A DNA stretch of 64,000 nt, from the NCBI GenBank assembly GCA_017387505.1, contig JAFOFB010000008.1:33945-97944 (forward strand), in the 5' to 3' direction. Each line of letters starts with the position of its first letter. The first letter of the stretch is position 1. Positions 9,902-18,737 of the stretch are shown here, in pieces. Under the pieces are notes generated by a model that saw only the letters and a program-made list of their open reading frames with translations, did no database searches and was not told the origin of the DNA. Made by a program: the position numbers and the translations under genes. Source of the DNA: Methanocorpusculum sp. GTDB taxonomy: Archaea > Halobacteriota > Methanomicrobia > Methanomicrobiales > Methanocorpusculaceae.

Positions 9902-11097
9902 TTCACCACCGTGTCGTTATCGAGTTTTCCTGTCACTAACGTGTTTGGAGCGATTCTGCATCCGCTTCCAATCGAAGACCCGGTGTTTACAGAGCAGTTG
10001 ATTCCAAAGAGAACATTATCTCCTATTACTGCTCCAAACTTCTTGCGTCCGGTAGATACTCCGGATACTTTCACGATTCCGTGATCATGTCTGAGATTTG
10101 CAATTTTAGTTCCTGCTCCGAAGTTGCATCCGCTTCCGATTACACTGTCTCCAATGTAGTTATAGTGCGGAACTTTTGTTCCGTCGAAGATAATGGAGTT
10201 CTTGATTTCTACAGCATGTCCTATGTGACAGTCACGGCCAACCGTCGTCCCCGGCCTTAAGTATGCATTTGGACCAACGGTTGTATTCTCACCGATGATA
10301 ACAGGGCCTTCGATGTATGTTCCGGATTTGATAACAGCGCCCTTTCCAAGATAGATGTTTCCGCGGATTACAACGTTTTCTTCAATCACACCAAGTCTTG
10401 TATCCTCTAAAGATGAGAGCATGTGTTCATTTGCAGAAAGCATATCCCACGGATATCCGACATCCATCCAAAGGGAGAGCTGATGTGCCGAGAGGCGGTT
10501 TTCTGCAATATAATCCATTAAAGCGTCGGTCAGTTCATACTCGCCTCTTGAGGATGGTGATACTTTTTTGAGTGTATCAAAAATCTCACATCCAAAAAGG
10601 TATGCGCCTGCGTTGATTATGTTAGATTTTGGTTCCAGAGATTTTTCCTCAAGGCTTGAGATTTTGTCGCCTGAAAGAGTTACAACACCAAAGTCCTCTG
10701 GGTGGGTGGTGGTAGATACAGCCATTACAGGAGCTTTTGTTTCGCAGATTTTAGTCAGGTCTTCGACTTCTACGACCATATCTCCGTTTAGCATAAGGAA
10801 GGTGTCTGTTACAAACGGCTCTGCGGTTCGAAGTGCGTCTGCTGTCCCAAGCTGTTTTCTCTGGACAACATACTTAATCGAAACTCCAAACTCACTTCCG
10901 TCTCCAAAGTAACTGCGGATTGCCTCTTCCCTGTATCCTACAACGATTATGATGTCAGAGATTCCGGCAACTTTCACATTTCTGATTAAATGCTCAAGGC
11001 TTGGTTTTCCGGCAAGCGGAAGCATGACCTTCGGGCGGGATGTTGTTAAAGGCCGCATACGCGAGCCTTCGCCTGCTGCAAGAATTACACACTGCAT
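9898..11097 (-). CDS. glmU: Bifunctional GlmU: GlcN-1-P acetyltransferase / UDP-GlcNAc pyrophosphorylase
   Basis: The 399-residue enzyme starts MQCVILAAGEGSRMRPLTTS, the nucleotide-binding loop of sugar nucleotidyltransferases, and ends with a long hexapeptide-repeat helix. The helix contains NYIGDSVIGSGCNFGAGT and KIANLRHD, a pattern seen in archaeal GlmU acetyltransferase sites. Together with GlmS and GlmM it would complete the route from fructose-6-phosphate to UDP-GlcNAc. Its ATG overlaps the glmM stop (TAATG). Confidence 0.9.
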   Translation of the reverse strand: MQCVILAAGEGSRMRPLTTSRPKVMLPLAGKPSLEHLIRNVKVAGISDIIIVVGYREEAIRSYFGDGSEFGVSIKYVVQRKQLGTADALRTAEPFVTDTFLMLNGDMVVEVEDLTKICETKAPVMAVSTTTHPEDFGVVTLSGDKISSLEEKSLEPKSNIINAGAYLFGCEIFDTLKKVSPSSRGEYELTDALMDYIAENRLSAHQLSLWMDVGYPWDMLSANEHMLSSLEDTRLGVIEENVVIRGNIYLGKGAVIKSGTYIEGPVIIGENTTVGPNAYLRPGTTVGRDCHIGHAVEIKNSIIFDGTKVPHYNYIGDSVIGSGCNFGAGTKIANLRHDHGIVKVSGVSTGRKKFGAVIGDNVLFGINCSVNTGSSIGSGCRIAPNTLVTGKLDNDTVVK

Positions 11098-12179
11098 TAC
11101 TGTACCTCCTTTTCTGCTTTCTTCAGTGCAGACATTCCGGCTTCAAGCATACGTTTTGCATCCTCTTTGGTTCTGCCTTCTGCCGTACATCTGACCTTTG
11201 GTTCGGTTCCGCTGGCTCTGATTAAGTACCAGCCGTTTTCTTCGGTTACGCGGATTCCGTCTGTCGGGTTCTCTGCTCCAAGAACTCTCATAATCTCTTT
11301 TCCATGAGGCGTCATTACAGCATCACGGAGGATTGTGTATTTCGGAAGCGCGTCAAGCTCTTCTGCCACTTCTTCTATGGCCATGGATGCATCGACAGTT
11401 GTTACAACCTGCTTTGCGTCAAGATATTTGGCGAAGAGTGCTAAAAGCTGGTCTCCGTCAACGTAACGTCCGAGGTTATCAAAGGCCATCATGCGGTCTG
11501 CATCCCCATCGTTTACAACAGCACAGGATGCTCCTGTTTTTCTGATGAGTTCAGGGATGTGCTGGAGGTTTTTCTCAAGAGGCTCAGATGGTCTTGCAAA
11601 CTTTCCAGACGGGTCACAGTTTACCGGTATGACTTTTGCTCCGTCTGCTCCAATAACATCAGGAGTTATCTGCCCCCCTGCCCCGTTTCCGCAGTCTACA
11701 ACGACTGTCATGCTCTCAGGGACAGAAATTTCTGCAAAGATTTTTTCTTTGTGCGGAGTTATGATATCAACAGAGGATACAAAACCCTGTTTGTCCCATG
11801 CAGCATAGACCGGTTCTGCAATCCGTCTTTCAATCTCTTCCTGCTGTGCAACTGTGTAGGATGAACCGTCAGGTCGGAAGAGTTTGTATCCGTTGTAGTT
11901 TTCCGGGTTGTGGGATGCAGTAATCATGACTCCTGCATCTGCTTTTCCTGCGGCAAGAGCAACGGACGGGGTTGGGGCAATTCCTCCAAATAACACCTCA
12001 GCTCCGCCTGAGATGAGACCAGAGAGTATTACATCAGAAAGAGTATTCCTGCTTGTTCTTGAGTCGGTTGCAAGTACGACACGTTTTGCATTGCTTGCTA
12101 CAGCCGCTCCGACAAGAGGACCTAAGGATAAAAGCTCCTGAGCAAAGAGCTTTCTAATCCCTGATGAACCAAAGAGCAT
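11097..12179 (-). CDS. glmM: Phosphoglucosamine mutase GlmM with internal deletion
   Basis: The N-terminus (MLFGSSGIRKLFAQELLS), active-site serine loop (ITASHNPENYNG), metal loop (NDGDADRM) and C-terminal phosphate loop (IRASGTEPKVR) are all present. The protein is only 360 residues against roughly 430-450 for the family. After TTVDASMAIEEVAEEL the sequence jumps straight to DALPKY. The block normally between them, which carries the G-E-x-S-G-H sugar-binding loop of domain 3, is missing. The reading frame is intact. It is either a natural in-frame deletion that should impair activity or an assembly collapse. Confidence 0.85.
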   Translation of the reverse strand: MLFGSSGIRKLFAQELLSLGPLVGAAVASNAKRVVLATDSRTSRNTLSDVILSGLISGGAEVLFGGIAPTPSVALAAGKADAGVMITASHNPENYNGYKLFRPDGSSYTVAQQEEIERRIAEPVYAAWDKQGFVSSVDIITPHKEKIFAEISVPESMTVVVDCGNGAGGQITPDVIGADGAKVIPVNCDPSGKFARPSEPLEKNLQHIPELIRKTGASCAVVNDGDADRMMAFDNLGRYVDGDQLLALFAKYLDAKQVVTTVDASMAIEEVAEELDALPKYTILRDAVMTPHGKEIMRVLGAENPTDGIRVTEENGWYLIRASGTEPKVRCTAEGRTKEDAKRMLEAGMSALKKAEKEVQ

Positions 12180-12250
12180 AATGTGATTATTTTAGCTGTA
12201 ATATAATATAAACACACTGTTCTCTAAATGAGAAAAAAAGATTTGAGGAT

Positions 12251-12841
12251 TTAAACCCCGTACGGACACCAGATTGGAAGGTGCATCAGTGCCGAAAGCC
12301 CGTGACAGTTCTGTCCAATAAGCATAACCTCTTTTCCAAGAGATAAGACCTCTTCAATCTCTTCAACTAAAGAGTCCTCGAAGAATGCTTCTCCGTTAAT
12401 CAGGATAAGCTCTGCCTCCTCGGGCATTAATGTCTGGGCAATTCCTGCGATGTCTTCACCGATGATGTAGACAGCCTTTCCTGCACAGAACTCGATAAGT
12501 TCTGCTTTGCAGTCATCGAAGTACACCGAGTTGCAGGGACCTGTTTTTCTGTTCAGCATCAGAAAACCTGCGGCCGCACTTAATGCGCCAAGGGCTGCAG
12601 CTCTGGTTTTTGCAGACTTGAGCGGGGCTCCGTAAATGTTTTCAAGGCGCATACATGCAGAAAACGGCTCAGGAGTTGATACCTCGGAAATTCTTCCGCC
12701 GAACTCGCACCCCATACATTTTCCACGGGAAAACTGGCATACATGGTTGTTTGGAAGATACTGATACATCAAAGCTCCGTCTTCTGTTCCCATGTCTTCT
12801 CCGGCTTCCCGGAGTTTTACAACAGCATCATGTAAAATCAT
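12251..12841 (-). CDS. Cys-rich protein of unknown function
   Basis: I do not recognise this 196-residue protein with certainty. It has a cysteine cluster around residues 35-45 (HVCQFSRGKCMGCEFGG) plus further cysteines at C63, in GPCNS and in FDDCK. A Rossmann-like C-terminal half follows, with VYIIGEDIAGIAQTL and EVMLIGQNCHG. The latter resembles DUF364-type domains, and the cysteines could bind a metal or an Fe-S cluster. Its start overlaps the end of the cyclase-family gene (ATGA), placing it in one operon with sufB and sufC. Confidence 0.6.
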   Translation of the reverse strand: MILHDAVVKLREAGEDMGTEDGALMYQYLPNNHVCQFSRGKCMGCEFGGRISEVSTPEPFSACMRLENIYGAPLKSAKTRAAALGALSAAAGFLMLNRKTGPCNSVYFDDCKAELIEFCAGKAVYIIGEDIAGIAQTLMPEEAELILINGEAFFEDSLVEEIEEVLSLGKEVMLIGQNCHGLSALMHLPIWCPYGV

Positions 12842-13368
12842 ATTATCACCGAATCCAGCAGAACAACTCTTGCTGGAGCTGCATCTGCTGAAACTATTTT
12901 CAAAGGAAGAGCAACCATTAGATACTCTCCGCAGGGGACAGATTCCAGACAGAGATTTTCAATGATTGCAATATTTTTTTCAAGAAGAGTCTTATGAACC
13001 GCAGTATCTCCAACCGAATCTGAATCACAGCCTACAGCAGTAATGCCGGAAGTGCTGAGACTCTCTGCAAGAGACAGCGGGAAATTTTTTGCGTGTTTAA
13101 AAAAAACTGCAGGGACGTTTCCTGAAAAATTTGGAAACTCAGTTACCTCCACGCGGCAGATAAGCCGTTCGAGAGGGACATCATCAATCCCTGATGCTCC
13201 GGCAAAATAATGAGACGGAGCGTCGATGTGTGTGCCTGTGTGTGTGGAAAGCGAAAGCTTTGAGATTACTGCATCGCCTGCAGGAATCTCTTCGCGCTTA
13301 AACTCAGGGTCACCCGGATAAACCGGCATCCCCTCGTAAAGAGGAGATGACACATCGTAAATCTTCAT
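12838..13368 (-). CDS. Cyclase family protein (kynurenine formamidase-like)
   Basis: The 176-residue protein begins MKIYDVSSPLYEGMPVYPGDP and contains HTGTHIDAPSHY (about residues 43-54), the metal-binding HxGxHxDxPxH motif of the cyclase family (PF04199). Members hydrolyse amides such as N-formylkynurenine; the substrate here is unknown. It follows sufB with no gap and overlaps the downstream Cys-rich gene, so it is probably cotranscribed with sufCB. Confidence 0.85.
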   Translation of the reverse strand: MKIYDVSSPLYEGMPVYPGDPEFKREEIPAGDAVISKLSLSTHTGTHIDAPSHYFAGASGIDDVPLERLICRVEVTEFPNFSGNVPAVFFKHAKNFPLSLAESLSTSGITAVGCDSDSVGDTAVHKTLLEKNIAIIENLCLESVPCGEYLMVALPLKIVSADAAPARVVLLDSVII

Positions 13369-14490
13369 TCAGTAGCCTTCGTTATCGGCAGAGTCGATGG
13401 CTGCATCAATCTGCTTCTGCAGTGCCGGCGGAAGTCCGTCAATCTTGATGTCAAGGAATCCGCGGATAATGGTTGCTGTCGCCTCTTCCTCTGAGAGACC
13501 GCGTGCCATTAAGTACTCGATTTCATCACGGGCAATCTTTCCGACCGCTGCTTCGTGGGAGAGTTCGACATCAACAACGTGACCTTCAATCTCAGGGATT
13601 GCGTGCATAATACCGTCTTTTAAGATTAAACCGCGGCACTCAATGTGGCCTTTGGTCTTCGGGCACTCAGCAACAACAGCACCGCGGGAGATGATTGTTC
13701 CGCCGTTGGTAATTGCGCGGGTTATAAGCTCTGCACTGGTGTTTGGTGCCTGAAGGACAGCGCGTGATCCGGTGTCAACATAAGAACCGGTTCCTGCGAC
13801 AACAACACCGGAGAAGCGTGCGACTGCTCCCTCTCCTTTGAGGTATGCAGTAGGGTACATCTGGACCTTCTTGGTCGGTTTCATGCAGACATAGTTGGAA
13901 AGGAAAGTTCCGCCTTCCTCGACTACGGTACAGGTACGCGGGAAGACTTCGACCTCTTCTCCCCAGGTGTGAATCATGGTGGAAGTGACTTTTGCATTCT
14001 TTCCAACATAGATTTCATTTACACCGTAGTGTGCTCCGACCTTGGTGTCCATCGAGGATGCACAGCCTGCGATTAAGTGAATCTCAGAACCTTCTTCTGC
14101 GATTACGATGTTGTGGACACACTGAATGGTGTCTCCCTGAAGGAACATACAGCTCTGGAGCGGGAAGGTTGCTTTTGCTCCCTTGTGTGCGATGATGACG
14201 TATCCTCTCTGCGGGCGCTCTGCAACGTACTTTGTGTACTCATCTTTGTCAGCCGGGACAATGTTCCAGAAGTAGTCCTTGAGCCACTCGTACTTTTCAA
14301 GAGCTGCCTCAATCATCAGCGTCTCGATTCCCTCTGCGGCAGAACCTGCGTGATAGACATGGTCGTTTACGAGAAGGAAACTTCCGGAACGGCCTTCCAT
14401 GTTTTCGGTGTTGATTCCGGTTAAGTTAAGGCGTTCCTTGTCTTCTGCGCTGATTTCGTCAAATCCCTTCATTTCTGGCATGCGATACAC
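13369..14490 (-). CDS. sufB: SufB-family Fe-S assembly scaffold (SmsB-like)
   Basis: The 373-residue protein has the SufBD right-handed beta-helix core, with repeated turns from about residue 120 (for example GCASSMDTKVGAHYGVN) and the late block KGHIECRGLILKDG ... HEAAVGKIARDEIEYLMARG typical of the family. It pairs with the SufC-like ATPase encoded immediately upstream; the two genes overlap by 22 bp. Only B and C are present, the minimal SmsCB-type arrangement known in methanogens, which builds Fe-S clusters with the ATPase. Confidence 0.92.
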   Translation of the reverse strand: MYRMPEMKGFDEISAEDKERLNLTGINTENMEGRSGSFLLVNDHVYHAGSAAEGIETLMIEAALEKYEWLKDYFWNIVPADKDEYTKYVAERPQRGYVIIAHKGAKATFPLQSCMFLQGDTIQCVHNIVIAEEGSEIHLIAGCASSMDTKVGAHYGVNEIYVGKNAKVTSTMIHTWGEEVEVFPRTCTVVEEGGTFLSNYVCMKPTKKVQMYPTAYLKGEGAVARFSGVVVAGTGSYVDTGSRAVLQAPNTSAELITRAITNGGTIISRGAVVAECPKTKGHIECRGLILKDGIMHAIPEIEGHVVDVELSHEAAVGKIARDEIEYLMARGLSEEEATATIIRGFLDIKIDGLPPALQKQIDAAIDSADNEGY

Positions 14491-15197
14491 TCCTTATATC
14501 CTGATGCTTTTACGCTCTTTAAAATCTCGCGCGGGTTTCCACTACAGCGCATGTATCCGTCGATTAAGACGTGACCCACATCTGCTTCGATGTAGTCTAA
14601 GATGTATCCGGTGTGGGTGATAATCAGACCGGATTTGGTGCGGGTCTTCATGTGCATGTCCTTTTCGAGAAGGGATGCTGCTGCGTGTCCTAAGAGAGAC
14701 ATATTTTCGACATCAACACCGCTTTCCGGTTCGTCAAGCATGACAAAGCTCGGGTTCTGGACGGTGAGCTGTAAGATTTCGCTTCTCTTGATTTCTCCGC
14801 CGGAGAATCCTGCGTTGACATCACGCTCGAGGAACTTGGTCATGTGCAGTTTTTCTGCAAGTGCCGGGATTTCCTCGGTTCCGATATTTGTGGTTGCATT
14901 GATAAACTTACCAAGCTTAAGTCCAGAGATTGTCGGCGGACGCTGGAACATGATACCCATTCCAAGTCTTGCGCGCTCGTGAACCGGTTTATAGGTCACG
15001 TCAACGCCGTTGAAGATAATCGAACCTTCGGTAACCCTGGATGAGCCAAAGCCCATTATTGTGCGAAGAAGGGTGGTCTTTCCGGAACCATTCGGTCCAA
15101 GAAGAACGTGGGTCTGTCCGTCCTGGATGGTGAGGGAAACACCATGCAGAACTTCCCGTCCCCCTACTTCAACATGGAGGTTATTTATCTCTAGCAT
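14469..15197 (-). CDS. sufC: SufC-family ABC ATPase (SmsC-like)
   Basis: The 242-residue ATPase has Walker A GPNGSGKTT (about residues 34-42), the Q-loop region GIMFQRPP, the signature FSGGEIKRSEI and Walker B FVMLDEPESGVD. It then carries the H-loop LIITHTGYILDYI. SufC energises Fe-S cluster assembly on SufB. It is the first gene of an operon with sufB, a cyclase-family hydrolase and a Cys-rich protein. The FSGGE..R form of the signature is the SufC version rather than that of a transporter. Confidence 0.93.
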   Translation of the reverse strand: MLEINNLHVEVGGREVLHGVSLTIQDGQTHVLLGPNGSGKTTLLRTIMGFGSSRVTEGSIIFNGVDVTYKPVHERARLGMGIMFQRPPTISGLKLGKFINATTNIGTEEIPALAEKLHMTKFLERDVNAGFSGGEIKRSEILQLTVQNPSFVMLDEPESGVDVENMSLLGHAAASLLEKDMHMKTRTKSGLIITHTGYILDYIEADVGHVLIDGYMRCSGNPREILKSVKASGYKECIACQK

Positions 15198-15321
15198 GAA
15201 AATTCAGATATTAGTTGGTTCTGCCCTATTGTAAATGTGTGTATTTGGAATCACAGTTAATTCCAGGCCGTTCAAGCCTGAAATCAATACTATCGAACAC
15301 TGTGTTTTAGAAAATGACGCG

Positions 15322-15450
15322 TTTTCGCGAAAGTGCGTTTGAGCGTTTTAACAGGTTTGTTTTTGAAACAGACCAATTTGCAAAATATATTTTCACTGTG
15401 ATTGTTTTTTGGAGGGCACTTTCGCACCGCGCGGTCCGGGGTTTATATAC
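15322..15450 (+). promoter_or_regulatory. Promoter with paired inverted GCACTTTCG sites (copy A)
   Basis: The region upstream of the exonuclease/helicase genes holds CGAAAGTGC at 15328-15336 and its inverse GCACTTTCG at 15416-15424, centres 88 bp apart. A TATA box (TTTATATA, 15442-15449) lies about 25 bp beyond the proximal site. The flanks are also conserved: distal GTTTGAGCGTTTTaaCAGG and proximal cGCGCGGTCcGGGGTTTATA. Copies at 51065-51190 and 62992-63117 keep the same spacing. It probably binds a dedicated regulator. Confidence 0.8.
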
Positions 15451-15470
15451 TCTTATGCTGATTTTTGTGT

Positions 15471-15620
15471 ATGACAAGCGTTGCCTTAAAATCAAGCGCA
15501 GAACGTGCAGCAGGATACACCATCGTACAGAGAAAGAATCAGTTATCCAAACTCTGCTGGTTCGCATCAGACAACAGTGATTTCACCGCTTCCCGCGACA
15601 GTAACTATTTCGTCTGCTGA
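15471..15620 (+). CDS. Short upstream ORF (49 aa), function unknown
   Basis: An ATG lies about 25 bp after the TATA box of copy A, where transcription should start, so the message could be leaderless. It opens a 49-codon frame beginning MTSVALKSSAERAAGYTIV and ending SDNSDFTASRDSNYFVC. Its stop (15618-15620) is one base before the ATG I propose for the exonuclease. It could be a real small protein, a regulatory leader, or a frame-shifted N-terminal part of the exonuclease. I do not recognise it. Confidence 0.4.
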   Translation: MTSVALKSSAERAAGYTIVQRKNQLSKLCWFASDNSDFTASRDSNYFVC

Positions 15621-15621
15621 G

Positions 15622-16557
15622 ATGACAGTTTCGCATCCCGGTTTTGTTCCGGCATCTTCACTGATGCAGGGTACAAAGGATACCGCCGATTTCTCATTCG
15701 GAGAAGAGGTTGAGACGGCAGACGGTTTCTGTCTTAGAAAGGAAACTGTGTTTCCAATCATGTCACGCAGCAGTGTGGATGAGGACACTGTGCGGTGCCG
15801 TCTTTCAGAGGATTTAACTCTGGTATCCGGAATCGGCAAAGTCCGGGAAGCTGATTTGAAACGAAGAGGGTTTAGAAATTTAAGAGACCTGGAAAAAACA
15901 CGCTTCAAAGATGCCGCAGAGGATGCTGCAGACATTATAGAATACGGCACGGTAAAAGAGATTCTATCTCTTTATTCTGATTTGAAGAGAAACTCCGAGC
16001 CGCTTCTCTTAGGGCTTCTTGGAGATACAGCATCACATCTCTACTTTGATATCGAAACCCTTGGAATGGCTCATGCACCGATTATTCTGTTCGGTATAGG
16101 TGAGATTGAGCATGGAACAGTCAAAGTCACACAGTATCTTCTGCGCGATATTGACGAGGAACTTCCAGCCATGATGCTTACAAAAGAGCATTTCAAAAAG
16201 CATTCGACCGTAATCTCGTACAACGGGAGATGCTTTGATATTCCGTATCTGAATAACCGCCTCGCATTCTACGGAGAACGGGAAGTGCGTTTCAATGTCC
16301 ACGCAGACCTTCTGCATCCGACAAGACGGCTGTTTAGAAACGAGTTTCCGGACTGCCGTCTGGAAACTGTGGAATCATATATTCCAACATTTGCACGCGG
16401 AGAAGATGTTCCCGGATATCTTGTTCCTGTGTACTATCAGAATTACCTGAGATCAAAAAATATCAGAACCCTAAGGCCTGTTGTCGAGCACAACACACTC
16501 GATGTGGCAAATCTCGCATGCCTTCTGAACTATGAAACGGAGCTTCTCTATGGATGA
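15622..16557 (+). CDS. MrfB/YprB-like DEDDh exonuclease (RNase H fold)
   Basis: From ATG 15622 the product is 311 residues; a longer frame opens at 15505 but overlaps a short upstream ORF. It contains a helix-hairpin-helix-like segment (VSGIGKVREADLKRRGF) and then an RNase H-fold exonuclease domain. That domain has LYFDIETLG (D-x-E), ISYNGRCFDIPYLNNR (N/D) and VEHNTLDVANLA (H and D). YprB/MrfB of Bacillus has this domain and works with helicase YprA/MrfA in excision of mitomycin adducts. The next gene here is the matching helicase and overlaps it. Confidence 0.82.
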   Translation: MTVSHPGFVPASSLMQGTKDTADFSFGEEVETADGFCLRKETVFPIMSRSSVDEDTVRCRLSEDLTLVSGIGKVREADLKRRGFRNLRDLEKTRFKDAAEDAADIIEYGTVKEILSLYSDLKRNSEPLLLGLLGDTASHLYFDIETLGMAHAPIILFGIGEIEHGTVKVTQYLLRDIDEELPAMMLTKEHFKKHSTVISYNGRCFDIPYLNNRLAFYGEREVRFNVHADLLHPTRRLFRNEFPDCRLETVESYIPTFARGEDVPGYLVPVYYQNYLRSKNIRTLRPVVEHNTLDVANLACLLNYETELLYG

Positions 16558-18721
16558 TGTAATTTTCTTTGAAAAAACCGAGGATGCAAGAACAGCAGTT
16601 TTTCAGTCCCCAAACGAATCTATGCCTGAGAAGCTTTGCGCATATCTGAATCAGAAAAATATCAGGACATACACACACCAGGCAGAGGCATATGATGCAG
16701 TCCGGCGCGGAGAAAATATTATTGTTACAACTCCGACTGCTTCCGGAAAAACTCTTTCATGCCTTCTTCCGGTTTTCGCAAATCTTCTGGAAAATCCGGA
16801 TGCTACAGCTCTTCTAATCTATCCGACAAAGGCATTAACCCGCGATCAGTTCCTGACAATTCAGGAGATGGATTCAGCACTTAACGCAAGAACAAGGCCT
16901 GCAATATATGACGGAGATACAAAGCAGGAAGCACGTGCAAAAATCCGCTCGCGTTCACGGATTATTCTAACCAACATGTACGAACTCCACCATATTCTGC
17001 CGTGGAGAGCGAAGTGGGGCGATTTCTTTGCGAATCTCTCGTTTGTTGTAATTGATGAAGCACACAAATACCGCGGTGTGTTTGGTTCAAACACTGCTCT
17101 TCTGATTAGAAGACTTCGAAGAATCTGTAATTACTATGACGGATATCCGCAGTTTATCTTATCATCTGCAACACTTGGGAACGCAAAACGGTTTGCGGAA
17201 ACTCTGACCGGACTTTCTGCTGAAGAGATATCTTCAGACGGTTCACCAAGAGCGAAGCGCACATTTCGTATCTGCCTTAATCCAAAAAAGAGTGCGTCTG
17301 CCGCCGCCGCAGAGATTATGAAGGAGAGTATCCGCAACGGCCGGCAGACCATCTGCTTTACGAAGTCAAGAACTGGAGCAGAACTTACAGCTCTTCGGTG
17401 TATTGAAGAAAATCCAAAGGAGCAAATCGCATCATACAGAGGCGGATACAGGCCGGAAGAGAGAAAGAAAATCGAGTCAAACCTCAAACAAGGTAAAGTG
17501 TCCGGTGTTGTAAGCACCAACGCTTTAGAGGTTGGAATCGATATCGGAAACCTGGATTCTGTTGTTATCAGCGGATATCAGGGATCAATGATTTCAGTCT
17601 TCCAGCAGGCAGGACGTGCCGGTAGAAAAGGTCAGGAGGCGACTGTTACTTTTGTTGCAGGACAGAATCCAATCGACCAGTACTATGCAAATAATCCCAA
17701 GGCATTCTTCTCCGCAAAACCAGAGGAAGCAATTCTTGGAATCAAAAACCCGTATCTTTTGGAGTCACACCTGCTCTGTGCAGCGGCAGAACTTCCATAC
17801 AAATCAGACCGTGACAGAAAGTACTTTGGAGAAGCGTCAGATGACATAATCTCAGATTTGAAAAACCGGAAACTGGTCTCGAGTACTGCACGCGGTTTTG
17901 TTTACTCAGGCATTGGAAATCCGGTAATGGAACACACCATCTTTGGAAACATAGGAAAAACATGGGCTGTCGTTTTCGGCAACTCAACACTTGAGACAAT
18001 GGACGACGGACAGGCTTACCGTGAAGCATATCCAGGTGCTGTCATATTCCACCAGGGAGAACGTTACCGTGTTGAAAAGATTGAGCCTGAGATTTCTGTG
18101 ATCCGGGTTAGAAAAACCTCAGACAACTATCATACACGCCCTATTTCCGAGACAAGCATCAGCATCAACAGAAAGGAAAAGACAGTACGGCATGGAAACA
18201 TTTCGATACACTTTGGAGATGTATCAGTCTCCACACAGATTTACGGTTACTCGGTTCTCGAGTTCGACAGGATTGTAACAACAGAAGAGCTCAGTGTTGA
18301 GCCGCGTACCTTCCAGACAAAAGCCTGCTGGATAACTGTTGACGATGACGTGCCTTTGACTGCAGAGAATTTAGCAGGCTCTCTGCACGGAACAGAGCAT
18401 GCTTTAATTGCGGCTATGCCTCTCTATGTATTATCCGACAGAGCAGACATCGGCGGAGTGTCAAGCCCGTTCCATGCAGATGTCGGAGGTCCTGCTGTGT
18501 TTATCTATGACGGTGTTGCTGGAGGAATTGGACTTTCCGAGAAGGCAGCAGAGCTTTTCCCGAAGATTGCAGAACTCGCATACAGAATGGTTTCCGGATG
18601 TAAATGTGAAAGCGGATGTCCTTCATGCATTCATTCGCCAAAGTGCGGGAATAACAATCAGATGCTGGATAAAGAAGGAACGGTTAAGCTTCTGTCATAT
18701 CTGATAAAGGAATCAAAATAG
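16550..18721 (+). CDS. MrfA/YprA-like DEAD/DEAH helicase with DUF1998 domain
   Basis: The start at MDDVIFFEKTED overlaps the exonuclease stop by eight bases; a frame six codons longer exists. The 723-residue protein has helicase motif I TTPTASGKTL, motif II VIDEAHKYRG, SSATLGN, motif V STNALEVGIDIG and motif VI QQAGRAGRKG. The C-terminal DUF1998 domain ends with the zinc motif CKCESGCPSCIHSPKCGNNN. This is the Hrq1/MrfA family. The paired exonuclease upstream makes an MrfAB-type DNA repair function likely. Confidence 0.88.
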   Translation: MDDVIFFEKTEDARTAVFQSPNESMPEKLCAYLNQKNIRTYTHQAEAYDAVRRGENIIVTTPTASGKTLSCLLPVFANLLENPDATALLIYPTKALTRDQFLTIQEMDSALNARTRPAIYDGDTKQEARAKIRSRSRIILTNMYELHHILPWRAKWGDFFANLSFVVIDEAHKYRGVFGSNTALLIRRLRRICNYYDGYPQFILSSATLGNAKRFAETLTGLSAEEISSDGSPRAKRTFRICLNPKKSASAAAAEIMKESIRNGRQTICFTKSRTGAELTALRCIEENPKEQIASYRGGYRPEERKKIESNLKQGKVSGVVSTNALEVGIDIGNLDSVVISGYQGSMISVFQQAGRAGRKGQEATVTFVAGQNPIDQYYANNPKAFFSAKPEEAILGIKNPYLLESHLLCAAAELPYKSDRDRKYFGEASDDIISDLKNRKLVSSTARGFVYSGIGNPVMEHTIFGNIGKTWAVVFGNSTLETMDDGQAYREAYPGAVIFHQGERYRVEKIEPEISVIRVRKTSDNYHTRPISETSISINRKEKTVRHGNISIHFGDVSVSTQIYGYSVLEFDRIVTTEELSVEPRTFQTKACWITVDDDVPLTAENLAGSLHGTEHALIAAMPLYVLSDRADIGGVSSPFHADVGGPAVFIYDGVAGGIGLSEKAAELFPKIAELAYRMVSGCKCESGCPSCIHSPKCGNNNQMLDKEGTVKLLSYLIKESK

Positions 18722-18737
18722 AATATTTGGTTAATAC

